Under the pieces are notes generated by a model. That model saw only the letters and a program-made list of their open reading frames with translations. It was not told where the DNA came from and made no database searches. From Ruminococcus sp. FMBCY1 (GTDB lineage: Bacteria; Bacillota; Clostridia; Oscillospirales; Acutalibacteraceae), in NCBI RefSeq assembly GCF_023921805.1, contig NZ_CP074197.1:992001-1056000 (forward strand): a stretch of 64,000 nt of DNA, in the 5' to 3' direction. A program made the position numbers and the translations under genes. Below are positions 35,430 to 42,779 of the stretch, one piece after another (positions within the stretch are counted from its first letter, which is position 1; every line of letters starts with the position of its first letter).

Positions 35430-35615
35430 CTAAATAATAAAAGTTTGTTTTTCTGTATTTTTGATTACAATCTCTAATTTTTCTACATCAATGATATGCG
35501 TCAATTTGCATTTAGGGCAGAAAAGAGGAAAATCTTTTAATACAGTATTATGAAATACTTGAACTCTCGTCTTTCCGTTACAAATCGGACATTTTATCCA
35601 ATATTTTTTAAGCAT
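35430..35615 (-). CDS. Cysteine-rich KTR-domain protein
   Basis: 61 residues. Two CxxC pairs (KCPICNGKTRVQVF and FCPKCKLTH) make a zinc ribbon with the KTR motif (PF14205 type). Such proteins commonly lie next to resistance genes on Firmicute elements. It is the first gene after the attenuator, 16 bp before the methyltransferase gene, and is surely co-transcribed with it. Function unknown. Confidence 0.8.
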   Translation of the reverse strand: MLKKYWIKCPICNGKTRVQVFHNTVLKDFPLFCPKCKLTHIIDVEKLEIVIKNTEKQTFII

Positions 35616-35639
35616 TATATTTCACTCGTCCTTTTTACA

Positions 35640-35685
35640 CAAAAAAATGCAGGTCAATCCTCAACATGAGCATTGACCTGCATTT
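35640..35685 (-). terminator. Attenuator terminator before the KTR gene
   Basis: A 14-bp perfect stem (35645-35658 with 35672-35685) followed leftward by seven Ts, 24 bp before the KTR start. Transcripts from the promoter at 35892-35920 must read through it to reach the two genes. Confidence 0.85.
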
Positions 35686-35791
35686 ATAATGCACAGAGCA
35701 GTACAACAAAACTAAGGCATAGCTTGCACTATGTCTATACTATATCTATACGTCGTTAGTTTTTTGTATAGCATCCGCAAAATAAGCATGA

Positions 35792-35816
35792 CAAAAAAGC
35801 CCATGTTGAAAATGGG
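35792..35816 (-). terminator. Early attenuator hairpin after the leader peptide
   Basis: CCCAT (35800-35804) pairs with ATGGG (35812-35816), followed leftward by TTTTTTG. It starts 20 nt after the leader stop. An ATAAGCAT stretch at the leader end can pair with ATGCTTAT downstream of this hairpin, giving alternative folds. Confidence 0.6.
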
Positions 35817-35836
35817 AAAATCCTTTTTTTCAATGC

Positions 35837-35863
35837 TTATCTAATACGCATGCTATGCAACAT
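35837..35863 (-). CDS. Eight-codon leader peptide (MLHSMRIR)
   Basis: An AAAAGGAGG site lies before an ATG opening an 8-residue frame ending in TAA, inside the leader between a consensus promoter and two terminators. Its 3' half takes part in the alternative base pairing. Stalling of a ribosome here would favour read-through, as in inducible Tn916 tet(M) and similar resistance leaders. Confidence 0.65.
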   Translation of the reverse strand: MLHSMRIR

Positions 35864-35891
35864 AAACGCCGCCTCCTTTTACATAAATTTT

Positions 35892-35920
35892 ATTTTATCA
35901 GAAAATCAGTCTACTGTCAA
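35892..35920 (-). promoter_or_regulatory. Promoter of the KTR-methyltransferase operon
   Basis: Minus strand TTGACA (35915-35920), 17-bp spacer, TAAAAT (35892-35897), about 28 bp before the leader-peptide start. Confidence 0.8.
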
Positions 35921-36013
35921 TACACAACAGGAAGTATTTAACCTAATGATATGAATTGTGTGGACATATCCAAAAAGAAAGGTGAACTGTAAAATGTAAC
36001 AGGGTGAATGAAA

Positions 36014-36370
36014 ATGGCAAAAAGACCCGTACCATTGTACGACTTTAAGGCTTTCGGGGCAGCTATAAAAGCCGCGAGAAATGAATACGGCGAGAGCCGC
36101 AAAAAGGTAAGCGACGAGTTATATATTTCCCCGCGCTACCTTGCGAATATCGAGAACAAGGGACAACAGCCGAGTTTACAGGTATTCTATGACCTTGTAA
36201 CCCGGTATCATATTTCGGTAGATCAATTTTTCTTCCCGAACAGCAATGCGGAGAAATCCACCGGGCGGCGGCAGCTTGACGCGCTGCTGGACGGTATGAG
36301 CGATAAAGGCATACGGATTGTAACCGCAACAGCAAGGGAGATAACGGAAGTCGAAAAAGCAGAGGATTAA
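36014..36370 (+). CDS. XRE family transcriptional regulator
   Basis: 118 residues. FGAAIKAARNEYGESRKKVSDELYISPRYLANIENKGQQPSLQVFYDL is a HTH with the usual spacing; the rest is a short tail. The start at 36014 is 7 nt after GGGTG; an ATG 6 nt upstream is too close. Similar proteins accompany Tn4451/Tn916-related elements. Followed by its own terminator. Confidence 0.8.
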   Translation: MAKRPVPLYDFKAFGAAIKAARNEYGESRKKVSDELYISPRYLANIENKGQQPSLQVFYDLVTRYHISVDQFFFPNSNAEKSTGRRQLDALLDGMSDKGIRIVTATAREITEVEKAED

Positions 36371-36392
36371 CCTCACAATATGAGAAATCGGG

Positions 36393-36427
36393 AGATTGCA
36401 GCGCATGGCGGCTGCAATCTTTTTTTG
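36393..36427 (+). terminator. Terminator of the XRE gene
   Basis: AGATTGCAGC (36393-36402) pairs with 36411-36420, followed by seven Ts. Confidence 0.9.
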
Positions 36428-36457
36428 CGTCCAAAATCAAAGGAACGCGCAACAAAT

Positions 36458-36565
36458 ACCGCCTTTCGGTGGGGGTATGGAGTAGATAGCAAGCACAGCA
36501 AACGAGTACCCGTTTGCGGAAAATGCTTGTTGGGATAATCCCAAACCCTTATACCGAAAGGCGGT
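36458..36565. other. Candidate second oriT (nested inverted repeats before mobC)
   Basis: A perfect 13-bp inverted repeat, ACCGCCTTTCGGT (36458-36470) and its complement (36553-36565), encloses a second pair (GCAAGCA at 36489-36495 with TGCTTGT at 36524-36530) and a third (GCAAACG at 36498-36504 with CGTTTGC at 36511-36517). It lies directly upstream of mobC and the relaxase, where oriT is expected. Confidence 0.5.
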
Positions 36566-36571
36566 GCGGAA

Positions 36572-36901
36572 ATGGAAAACCGAAAGAGAAATATACAGAT
36601 GAAGTTTTACGTTACGGAAGAAGAAAAGCGGCTGATCGACGAGAAGATGAAGCAGCTTCCCATAAAGCAGTATGGGGCATACTTCCGTAAAATGGCGATA
36701 GACGGGTATATTCTTGTCGTTGACCGAAGCGACACAAAAGCATATATCCGGGAACTGCAAGCGGTGAGCCGGAACATCAACCAAATTGCAAAACGCGCCA
36801 ATGCGACGGGGACGGTTTACAGGCAGGATATAGAGGACATTAAAAAGGCGGTGGACGAGATATGGCGGTTACAAAGACGCACCCTATTAAATCAACCTTA
36901 A
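36572..36901 (+). CDS. mobC: Relaxosome accessory protein MobC
   Basis: 109 residues. A ribbon-helix-helix N-terminus (IQMKFYVTEEEKRLIDEKMKQ) is followed by the MobC signature VSRNINQIAKRANATGTVYRQDIEDIKKAVDEIW. MobC helps melt oriT for the relaxase. It overlaps the relaxase start by 40 bp. Confidence 0.88.
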   Translation: MENRKRNIQMKFYVTEEEKRLIDEKMKQLPIKQYGAYFRKMAIDGYILVVDRSDTKAYIRELQAVSRNINQIAKRANATGTVYRQDIEDIKKAVDEIWRLQRRTLLNQP

Positions 36902-37098
36902 AGGCTGCGATAGACTATATCTTAAATCCCGAAAAGACAGACGGGAAGCTGCTTGCGTCCTCTTTCGGCTGCGGGCTGGAAACCGCCGATATTGAGTTTG
37001 CATGGACGCGGGAAGCTGCCGGAGATCGCGGCACACATTTAGGGCGGCACTTGATACAATCCTTTGCGGTGGGAGAACAGTCAATGCGGAGCATATAG
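36862..37098 (+). pseudogene. Relaxase, 5' fragment
   Basis: The first about 73 residues match MobP-type relaxases: MAVTKTHPIKSTLKAAIDYI, then GTHLGRHLIQSFAVGE. Directly after this the frame leaves the family and stops. The catalytic histidine triad and the rest are missing. The break coincides with a DUF6061-like fragment on the other strand, so a deletion joined the two. Confidence 0.8.
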
Positions 37099-37163
37099 CC
37101 AACAGAGGTGTAAACATCAATACTGTTGCGCTTGGGATTGTATTCTGCAAATATTGTTCTCAT
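37080..37163 (-). pseudogene. DUF6061-like protein, N-terminal fragment
   Basis: AAGGAG 10 nt before an ATG opens MRTIFAEYNPKRNSIDVYTS, then GYMLRIDC, the N-terminus of a small protein common in Tn4451-like elements; homology ends at about 37080 where the relaxase fragment begins on the other strand. Confidence 0.55.
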
Positions 37164-37278
37164 CGTATTAAATCTCCTTATCGTTAAATCAATCATTTGT
37201 TGCAAAAATCAGAAGCATTTCAATCAGTTCACAATGTCACTTTTATTTTGTGTTATACTGTTTTATATAATTTTCTTG

Positions 37279-37349
37279 CCCTTGTTTTTGCCCTTATCAG
37301 AGTTCGTAAACACTGGTGGGACGATATAACGCAAGGGAAACAATAAGGG
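37279..37349. repeat. Arm-type repeats at the right end of the element
   Basis: CCCTTG and CCCTTA face CAAGGG and TAAGGG, the same arrangement as at 23233-23276 beside the integrase. They are likely integrase arm sites. Confidence 0.5.
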
Positions 37350-37448
37350 AAAGCTCACCTGCGATAAACTTTGTGTTTTCAAGGGATTGAGAGATATTTG
37401 ATAATAAAATATAACAGTTATTAAATCCCTTGGAATATATGAAATCTC

Positions 37449-37459
37449 AATTCAAGTTT
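37449..37459. mobile_element. Candidate att core (right copy)
   Basis: AATTCAAGTTT, identical to 23148-23158, 12 bp beyond the rlmD stop and about 100 bp from the right arm repeats. Confidence 0.4.
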
Positions 37460-37471
37460 ATCAAACTCCTT

Positions 37472-39130
37472 TTATTCCTGCTGAATCATCTTAAAATGCT
37501 CCAATGCCTCCACAATTGCTCTCTCTTTATCCTCCGGGCACTGTGGTTGCCTACTATCTTCATTTTTAGGTAAATTATAATTCTTTCCAACCTCAATTCC
37601 ACATTTTCTCTTTACCTGTGAAATATACAGATTGGAAACCTTCATGCCGGCATTATGTTCAGCCACATACTTCTTTATCTCATCATATGTTGCCTTAGTA
37701 TCTGCAGATGTTATATCCACATCATCAAGTTCAATCGTGACATTAATGTAATCATCCGGCTTTTGTTTCATTTGGGACAAAAGAACAACCGTCTCCACAT
37801 GCGCTGTTCTTGGGAACATATCGCAAGGTGTTACTTCTTTGGTTTTATAGCCGTTTGACTCGAAAATTTCTAAATCTCTTGCAAGGGTTGCGGGATCACA
37901 AGACACATACACAACTCGTTTCGGTGACATTTGTGCTACGGTCAAAATTACATCTTCGCCGCAGCCTTTTCTTGGCGGGTCAAGCACTACAACATCAGGT
38001 TGAAGTCCCTCTGCTTTAAGTTGAGCCGCTGCCTTTGATGCGTCGGCACAAATAAATCTTGCGTTCTCTATGCCGTTTGCTTTTGCGTTTTCGTTTGCAT
38101 TCTTTATAGCATCCTCGACAATTTCCGCACCGACAAGTGTTTTGCAGTTTTCTGCCATTGTAAGTCCTATTGTACCTGTTCCGCAGTATAAATCAAGCAG
38201 AATTTCGTCGTTTTGCAGGTTTGCGTATTCTTTTGCTTTACCGTACAGTTTCTCTGCTTGGGCACGGTTTACCTGCCAAAATGAAAACGGTGATATTTTA
38301 AATTTAAGTCCGCATAAAACATCGGTAATGTGGTCACTGCCGTATGCAACACGATTTTTCTTGCCTAAAACCACATTTGTTTTTTCTCTGTTAGAATTAA
38401 TAATTACGCTTTTTAGGTTAGGCAAGCCGTCTTTTAACATTCTGACAAGTTCGTCTTCCTGTTTTAAGCCGTTGCCGTTGACAACATAACAAACCATAAG
38501 TTCGTCAGTAATCTCACCAAGACGCATATATAAATGTCTTAATCTGCCTTTGCCTGTTGTTTCGTCATAAATATCAGCATTTGTTTTATCTATAAATCTT
38601 TTCGTAATTTCTATTACAAAATTAAAAACCTCAGGCTGCAATAAACAGTCATCACACGGAATAATTCTGTGCGTATGAAATGAATAAAATCCGAACACCG
38701 CACTTCCGTCTTTTGCCCTACCTATAGGAAATTGCGCCTTATTTCTGTATCTGTCAGGTCTTTCGCAGCTGATAATATCTTTAAATTCAAAGTCTTTAAT
38801 TCCGCCTATTCGTGTTACCGCATCGTAAACACGCATTGATTTTATTTTTAATTCTTCTTCATAAGAAATATGCCGCCAAGTACAGCCACCGCATTTTGAG
38901 AACTGCGGGCAGTCCGCCTCGATTCTTGCGGAAGACGGAGTAATTATATTTTCAATTTTACCGAAAGCATAAGTTTTCTTTGTTTTTAATATTCTTACTT
39001 CAAGTTCATCGCCTACTGCGGAAAGCGGAACAAATACGGCGATACCGTCCTCTGTTTTTCCTACGCCGCTGCCCTCTGCGGTAGCCGAAGTTATGTTTAA
39101 TTTTATAATATCATTCTTAACTAAATTCAC
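37472..39130 (-). CDS. rlmD: 23S rRNA (uracil-5-)-methyltransferase, RlmD/RumA type
   Basis: 552 residues. An N-terminal TRAM domain (KLNITSATAEGSGVGKTEDGIAVFV) precedes an iron-sulphur motif (CPQFSKCGGCTWRH). The SAM domain has LLDLYCGTGTIGL and the catalytic VYVSCDPATLARDL. A C-terminal extension of about 100 residues beyond the usual end (from QKPDDYINVTIELDD) is present in related species' copies. It makes m5U in rRNA (or tRNA in TrmA-type paralogues). Genes of this family are known integration hotspots for Firmicute elements, and the composite element lies directly past its 3' end. Confidence 0.9.
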   Translation of the reverse strand: MNLVKNDIIKLNITSATAEGSGVGKTEDGIAVFVPLSAVGDELEVRILKTKKTYAFGKIENIITPSSARIEADCPQFSKCGGCTWRHISYEEELKIKSMRVYDAVTRIGGIKDFEFKDIISCERPDRYRNKAQFPIGRAKDGSAVFGFYSFHTHRIIPCDDCLLQPEVFNFVIEITKRFIDKTNADIYDETTGKGRLRHLYMRLGEITDELMVCYVVNGNGLKQEDELVRMLKDGLPNLKSVIINSNREKTNVVLGKKNRVAYGSDHITDVLCGLKFKISPFSFWQVNRAQAEKLYGKAKEYANLQNDEILLDLYCGTGTIGLTMAENCKTLVGAEIVEDAIKNANENAKANGIENARFICADASKAAAQLKAEGLQPDVVVLDPPRKGCGEDVILTVAQMSPKRVVYVSCDPATLARDLEIFESNGYKTKEVTPCDMFPRTAHVETVVLLSQMKQKPDDYINVTIELDDVDITSADTKATYDEIKKYVAEHNAGMKVSNLYISQVKRKCGIEVGKNYNLPKNEDSRQPQCPEDKERAIVEALEHFKMIQQE

Positions 39131-39280
39131 TGATTATCACCGATTATATTGTAACATTTTTAATATAAATTGGCAATATAAAAACTAAAATACGAAAAAA
39201 TATATTACAAATTGAAAAAAGGTATTTATTTTTTTTGACTATAGCTTTATAATATAAGATAGAATTTTTGTGAATGGAGA

Positions 39281-40675
39281 ATGAGTGTTTTGAATTACGA
39301 CATTTTACTTGATAATATAAAAAGGATACATTTTATCGGCATCGGCGGCAGCGGTATGTGTCCGCTTGCAGAGATTTTAAACAGCGAGGGCTATCAGCTT
39401 TCGGGCTCGGATATGAATGAGGGCGAGACACTCGACAGAATCAAAGGCTACGGCATTCCCGTATATATGGGACATCGTGCAGAAAATATTGACGGTGCAG
39501 AGCTTGTGGTATATTCTGCCGCTATCAAAGAAGATAACCCGGAAAGAAAAGCAGCTGTTGAACAGGGTATTCCTTGCATTGAAAGAAGCGTTATGCTCGG
39601 CGTCGTAACAAGAAGATACAAGAGAAGTATTGCGGTTTCCGGTACTCACGGCAAGACCACAACCACAGCCATGCTTTCACAGGTACTTATCGGCAGCGGT
39701 TTTGACCCATCGGCAATTATCGGCGGCAAACTTCCGTTTATCGGCGGCAACAGTTATGTAGGTCAGAGCGACATTATCGTTTGCGAGGCTTGCGAGTATG
39801 TTGATACATTCTTACAGCTTAATCCGTTTATTTCTATTATACTTAACATTGATGCCGACCACCTCGACTACTTTAAAAATCTTGACAACATTAAAAAGTC
39901 ATTTAATAAATTTGCAAAACAGACTACAGGTTTGCTTGTAATCAACGGTGACGACCAAAACACACTTGATGCAGTAAACGATGTTGACATTGAAAAAATC
40001 ACCTACGGCTTTGGCGAAAACTGCGACTACAGAGCAGAAAATATTTCTGCAGACAAGGGTGTTCACGAGCAATTTGACATCTATTACAAGGGCGAACTCC
40101 TTACAAATATTAAGTTGATTGTTCCGGGCAAGCATAACATTTATAATGCACTTGCCGCAGCGGCTACCGCACATTACCTTGGTGCAACACCTAAGGAAAT
40201 CGCCGAAAATCTCCATAAATTCGGAGGTGTTCACCGCCGTTTTGAAATTCTCGGTACACCCGAGGGAATTACAGTGGCAGACGATTTTGCTCACCACCCG
40301 ACAGAGCTTACCGCAACACTCAATGCCGCAATGAATATGGGCTTTAAAAAAGTATGGGCGATTTTCCAGCCGCATACTTTCTCAAGAACAGCACTTCTTC
40401 TTGATGATTTTGCAGAGGCTCTTAAGATTCCGGATGTTGCGATTATTTCTGAAATTCTCCCTGTAAGAGAAACAAACACATATAATATTTACTCAACCGA
40501 CCTCGGCGCAAAAGTACCGAACTCGGTTTGCCTTGACACTTTTGAAGAAATTACAGACTATGTATGCAAAAACGCAAAAGAGGGCGACCTCATTCTCACA
40601 ATGGGCGGCGGCAATGTTTATATGTGTGCCAATATGATTTACAATCAGCTTAAGTATAATGAGGAGAATAAGTAA
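39281..40675 (+). CDS. murC: UDP-N-acetylmuramate-L-alanine ligase
   Basis: 464 residues. Adds L-Ala to UDP-MurNAc in peptidoglycan synthesis. The N-terminal Rossmann part has IHFIGIGGSGMCPLAEIL; the ATP loop is VSGTHGKTTTTAML; NIDADHLDYF and VHRRFEILG, then DDFAHHPTEL, are Mur ligase motifs. The ATG at 39281 is very close to GGAG; a TTG at 39290 has better spacing (10 nt) and is an alternative start. Confidence 0.96.
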   Translation: MSVLNYDILLDNIKRIHFIGIGGSGMCPLAEILNSEGYQLSGSDMNEGETLDRIKGYGIPVYMGHRAENIDGAELVVYSAAIKEDNPERKAAVEQGIPCIERSVMLGVVTRRYKRSIAVSGTHGKTTTTAMLSQVLIGSGFDPSAIIGGKLPFIGGNSYVGQSDIIVCEACEYVDTFLQLNPFISIILNIDADHLDYFKNLDNIKKSFNKFAKQTTGLLVINGDDQNTLDAVNDVDIEKITYGFGENCDYRAENISADKGVHEQFDIYYKGELLTNIKLIVPGKHNIYNALAAAATAHYLGATPKEIAENLHKFGGVHRRFEILGTPEGITVADDFAHHPTELTATLNAAMNMGFKKVWAIFQPHTFSRTALLLDDFAEALKIPDVAIISEILPVRETNTYNIYSTDLGAKVPNSVCLDTFEEITDYVCKNAKEGDLILTMGGGNVYMCANMIYNQLKYNEENK

Positions 40676-40718
40676 TTTCATATTTCAATTCAAGGAATTA
40701 AAATTTAACAGATATACA

Positions 40719-40756
40719 ATCAGCCTGACTTCATACGAAATCAGGCTGATTTTTTG
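40719..40756 (+). terminator. Terminator of murC
   Basis: ATCAGCCTGA (40719-40728) pairs with 40741-40750, followed by TTTTTTG. Confidence 0.9.
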
Positions 40757-40765
40757 CTTGAATAA

Positions 40766-41044
40766 TTATTTATTTCTAATATCGTCAATTATCATTTGTA
40801 TATGAGCAATCTGCTCTTGAGATAACCCCGAAACATCAACGGTTTCCCTATCGTTAATACCAAGCAAATAATCGGCACTTACTGAATAGGTATTTACTAT
40901 TTTAATAAGCATTTCCACAGACGGCTGAATATTGTCGTTTTCCCAATTACTGATAGTCTGCTTTGTTACATTAAGAGCCTGTCCGAATTGCACCTGATTC
41001 AGTCTGAGCGAAAACCTTAATTCACGAATTCTTTTGCTTAACAT
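40766..41044 (-). CDS. XRE family regulator
   Basis: 92 residues. IRELRFSLRLNQVQFGQALNVTKQTISNWENDNIQPSVEML is a classical HTH, followed by a short C-terminal helix (GLSQEQIAHIQMIIDDI). GGAG is 7 nt before the ATG at 41044. It is the second of two regulator genes on this strand, 46 bp after the first, presumably co-transcribed. Confidence 0.85.
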   Translation of the reverse strand: MLSKRIRELRFSLRLNQVQFGQALNVTKQTISNWENDNIQPSVEMLIKIVNTYSVSADYLLGINDRETVDVSGLSQEQIAHIQMIIDDIRNK

Positions 41045-41090
41045 ATCAACACTCCAATACAAGTATCATATTTATATCAGGCTTTTAATT

Positions 41091-41339
41091 TTATACCATA
41101 GCAAAAATATCATTAGGCTGAATTTCAAATACCTTGCAAAAAGCCACTATTTCTATATCTGTTATAAATCTTTTTCCGCATTCTATTCTTTGAATTGCAT
41201 TTTTGTCTAAATCCAATCCAAAAAGCTGCAATTTTTCAGCAAGCTGTCTTTGACTGCATTTAGGATTTAATGCAAGTCTTAATTCCGCAATCCTCTTTCC
41301 GCATACATTATTCATATTTTCATTTTTATTTTTAAACAT
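41091..41339 (-). CDS. XRE family regulator
   Basis: 82 residues. IAELRLALNPKCSQRQLAEKLQLFGLDLDKNAIQRIECGKRFITDIEIVAFCKVF is the HTH. AAAGGAG lies 9 nt before the ATG. Divergent from the LRR-dockerin gene across two matching 21-bp operators, so this protein is the likely repressor of that gene and of itself. Confidence 0.82.
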   Translation of the reverse strand: MFKNKNENMNNVCGKRIAELRLALNPKCSQRQLAEKLQLFGLDLDKNAIQRIECGKRFITDIEIVAFCKVFEIQPNDIFAMV

Positions 41340-41352
41340 TTTTTATACTCCT

Positions 41353-41426
41353 TTGACATTTAGTGCTTGTCAATAAGAATATTTTATGCTATAATACACC
41401 TGTAATTGACATTTAGTGAGTGTCAA
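41353..41426 (+). promoter_or_regulatory. Promoter and double operator of the LRR-dockerin gene
   Basis: Promoter TTGTCA (41367-41372), 17 bp, TATAAT (41390-41395). Two palindromes TTGACA-N9-TGTCAA (41353-41373 and 41406-41426) share all but two of the nine inner bases (TTTAGTGCT/TTTAGTGAG) and are 53 bp apart, close to five helical turns. One covers the -35 box, the other lies just after the start site. Confidence 0.75.
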
Positions 41427-41466
41427 TTGTGAATAATAAATTAAATAACGCAAGGAGCGATAAAAA

Positions 41467-42552
41467 ATGAAAAAAGTTAAAAGATTAACAGCCGTAATAC
41501 TGTCTGCACTTATGGCAGTAAGTGCATTTTCCGTACTGCCTGTAAGTGCGGCTGAGGTTGAAAGTAATACTTCGGTTGTGTCTTCAGATGAAAATTTTAT
41601 AAGCGGTGACTATGAGTATACATTTCTTGATGACGGTACAGTTGAAATATCCAAGTATGTGGGAAATGATAGTGATGTAACTATTCCTGATGAAATTGAC
41701 GGAAAAAAGGTTACGAGTATAGGCAAAGGTGCATTTGAAAACAATATAAGTATTAAAAATATTGAAATGTCAAACAATATATTATCAATATATGACGGTG
41801 CATATTATAATTGTCAATCATTAGAAACCATTAAACTATCTAACTCATTGACAAGAATTTGGGTAGGAGCATTTGGAAATTGTTTATCATTAAAAAGAAT
41901 AGATCTTCCGGATAGTTTATCATATGTTGATGATTTCGCCTTTGGTAATTGTGAGAGTTTAGAAACAGTAAATTTTCCGGATAAACTTTCAGATAATGGC
42001 TTTTCAAAAGGTTTAGCAAAGTCTGTATTTGAAAATTGTATTAATTTAACATATGTTAAACTACCTGATAACTTACAATATATTAGTTATGGAGTTTTTT
42101 CAGGCTGTAATAAATTACAAAAAATCACTATACCGCAAGATGTAACTTCTATAGGTAATAAAGTTTTTTATAATTGCACTAATTTAAAAAGCATTATTAT
42201 TCCTAAAGATGTTAGTTTTATAGCCCGTGATTCATTTGAAAATTGTAATATACTAACTATAAACGGCTACATTGGAACATATGCAGAAACTTATGCAAAA
42301 GAAAATGATTTTGAATTTATTTCAATAGATGAAAAAATTCTCACAGGCGACGCTAACCAAGACGGTATTATAGATGTAAATGATGTTACATACTTGCAAA
42401 TGCACATTGCAGGCAACAAAAACACCGACGGTTCTGCGCTTATTGACGAAACTAACAAGCAACTGTTTGACTGCGTTGATATGAACAAAGACGGTAAACT
42501 TTCTGTTTCCGATGTAACCGAATTGCAGATTTATATTTCAAACAACAACTAA
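41467..42552 (+). CDS. Secreted LRR (BspA-like) protein with type I dockerin
   Basis: 361 residues. The signal peptide ends near LPVSAAE. Residues 45-285 are about nine BspA-type leucine-rich repeats (pattern IGKGAFENNISIKNIEMSNN, AFGNCLSLKRIDLPDS). The C-terminal 65 residues are a dockerin with two calcium loops (GDANQDGIIDVNDVTYL and VDMNKDGKLSVSDVTEL). It should be secreted and docked to a cohesin scaffold; ligand of the LRR part unknown. Controlled by the double operator upstream. Confidence 0.92.
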   Translation: MKKVKRLTAVILSALMAVSAFSVLPVSAAEVESNTSVVSSDENFISGDYEYTFLDDGTVEISKYVGNDSDVTIPDEIDGKKVTSIGKGAFENNISIKNIEMSNNILSIYDGAYYNCQSLETIKLSNSLTRIWVGAFGNCLSLKRIDLPDSLSYVDDFAFGNCESLETVNFPDKLSDNGFSKGLAKSVFENCINLTYVKLPDNLQYISYGVFSGCNKLQKITIPQDVTSIGNKVFYNCTNLKSIIIPKDVSFIARDSFENCNILTINGYIGTYAETYAKENDFEFISIDEKILTGDANQDGIIDVNDVTYLQMHIAGNKNTDGSALIDETNKQLFDCVDMNKDGKLSVSDVTELQIYISNNN

Positions 42553-42570
42553 AAATCAAATGATACAAGA

Positions 42571-42611
42571 AAGGCTATCGCAAGGTTAAAATGCGATAGC
42601 CTTGTTTTATT
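42571..42611 (+). terminator. Terminator of the LRR-dockerin gene
   Basis: AAGGCTATCGCA (42571-42582) pairs with 42592-42603, followed by GTTTTATTT. Confidence 0.9.
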
Positions 42612-42657
42612 TATAAGGAGTTATCCAAATATTTGTTGTAATATTTAATTATGATTC

Positions 42658-42716
42658 AGCAAATTGCTTGATAATGCAATTTGCTAAACCATAATTTTCC
42701 CCCAACTATTGAAAAA
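42658..42716. repeat. Copy of a dispersed intergenic repeat
   Basis: A 10-bp inverted repeat (42658-42667 with 42676-42685) is followed by TAAACCATAATTTT and CCCCAACTATT. The stretch from CAATTTGCTAAACCA onward matches 14104-14140 with few differences, and both copies lie just outside the terminator of a leftward gene. Confidence 0.6.
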
Positions 42717-42720
42717 TAAT

Positions 42721-42766
42721 CAAAAAACAAAACAAGCGACCGAACACTTAAAATGCTCGGTCGCTT
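42721..42766 (-). terminator. Terminator of the feo operon
   Basis: AAGCGACCGA (42734-42743) pairs with 42757-42766, followed leftward by a T-rich run (42721-42733). Confidence 0.85.
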
Positions 42767-42779
42767 TTGTCAGCAATAA

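Larger units (their letters stand above)
30905..37190. mobile_element. Inner serine-recombinase element (degenerate)
   Basis: Starts where the response-regulator gene breaks, with the recombinase reading out to that end. It is GC-richer than the flanks and holds Tn4451/Tn5397-like recombination genes, Tn916-like regulatory genes, a methyltransferase cargo, mobC and a broken relaxase. The right limit is approximate: the last element-like sequence is the ribosome-binding site of the DUF6061-like fragment near 37180. Confidence 0.5.
23148..37459. mobile_element. Composite integrative mobilizable element
   Basis: The limits are set by the 11-bp direct repeat and matching arm repeats. Contents: tyrosine integrase, XRE repressor, excisionase, oriT, MobA/MobL relaxase, AbiE toxin-antitoxin, and a second, serine-recombinase element inserted at about 30.9 kb. 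No type IV secretion genes are present, so it could only be mobilised by a helper. Removing it would leave rlmD and the P-loop kinase about 40 bp apart on one strand. Confidence 0.6.
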
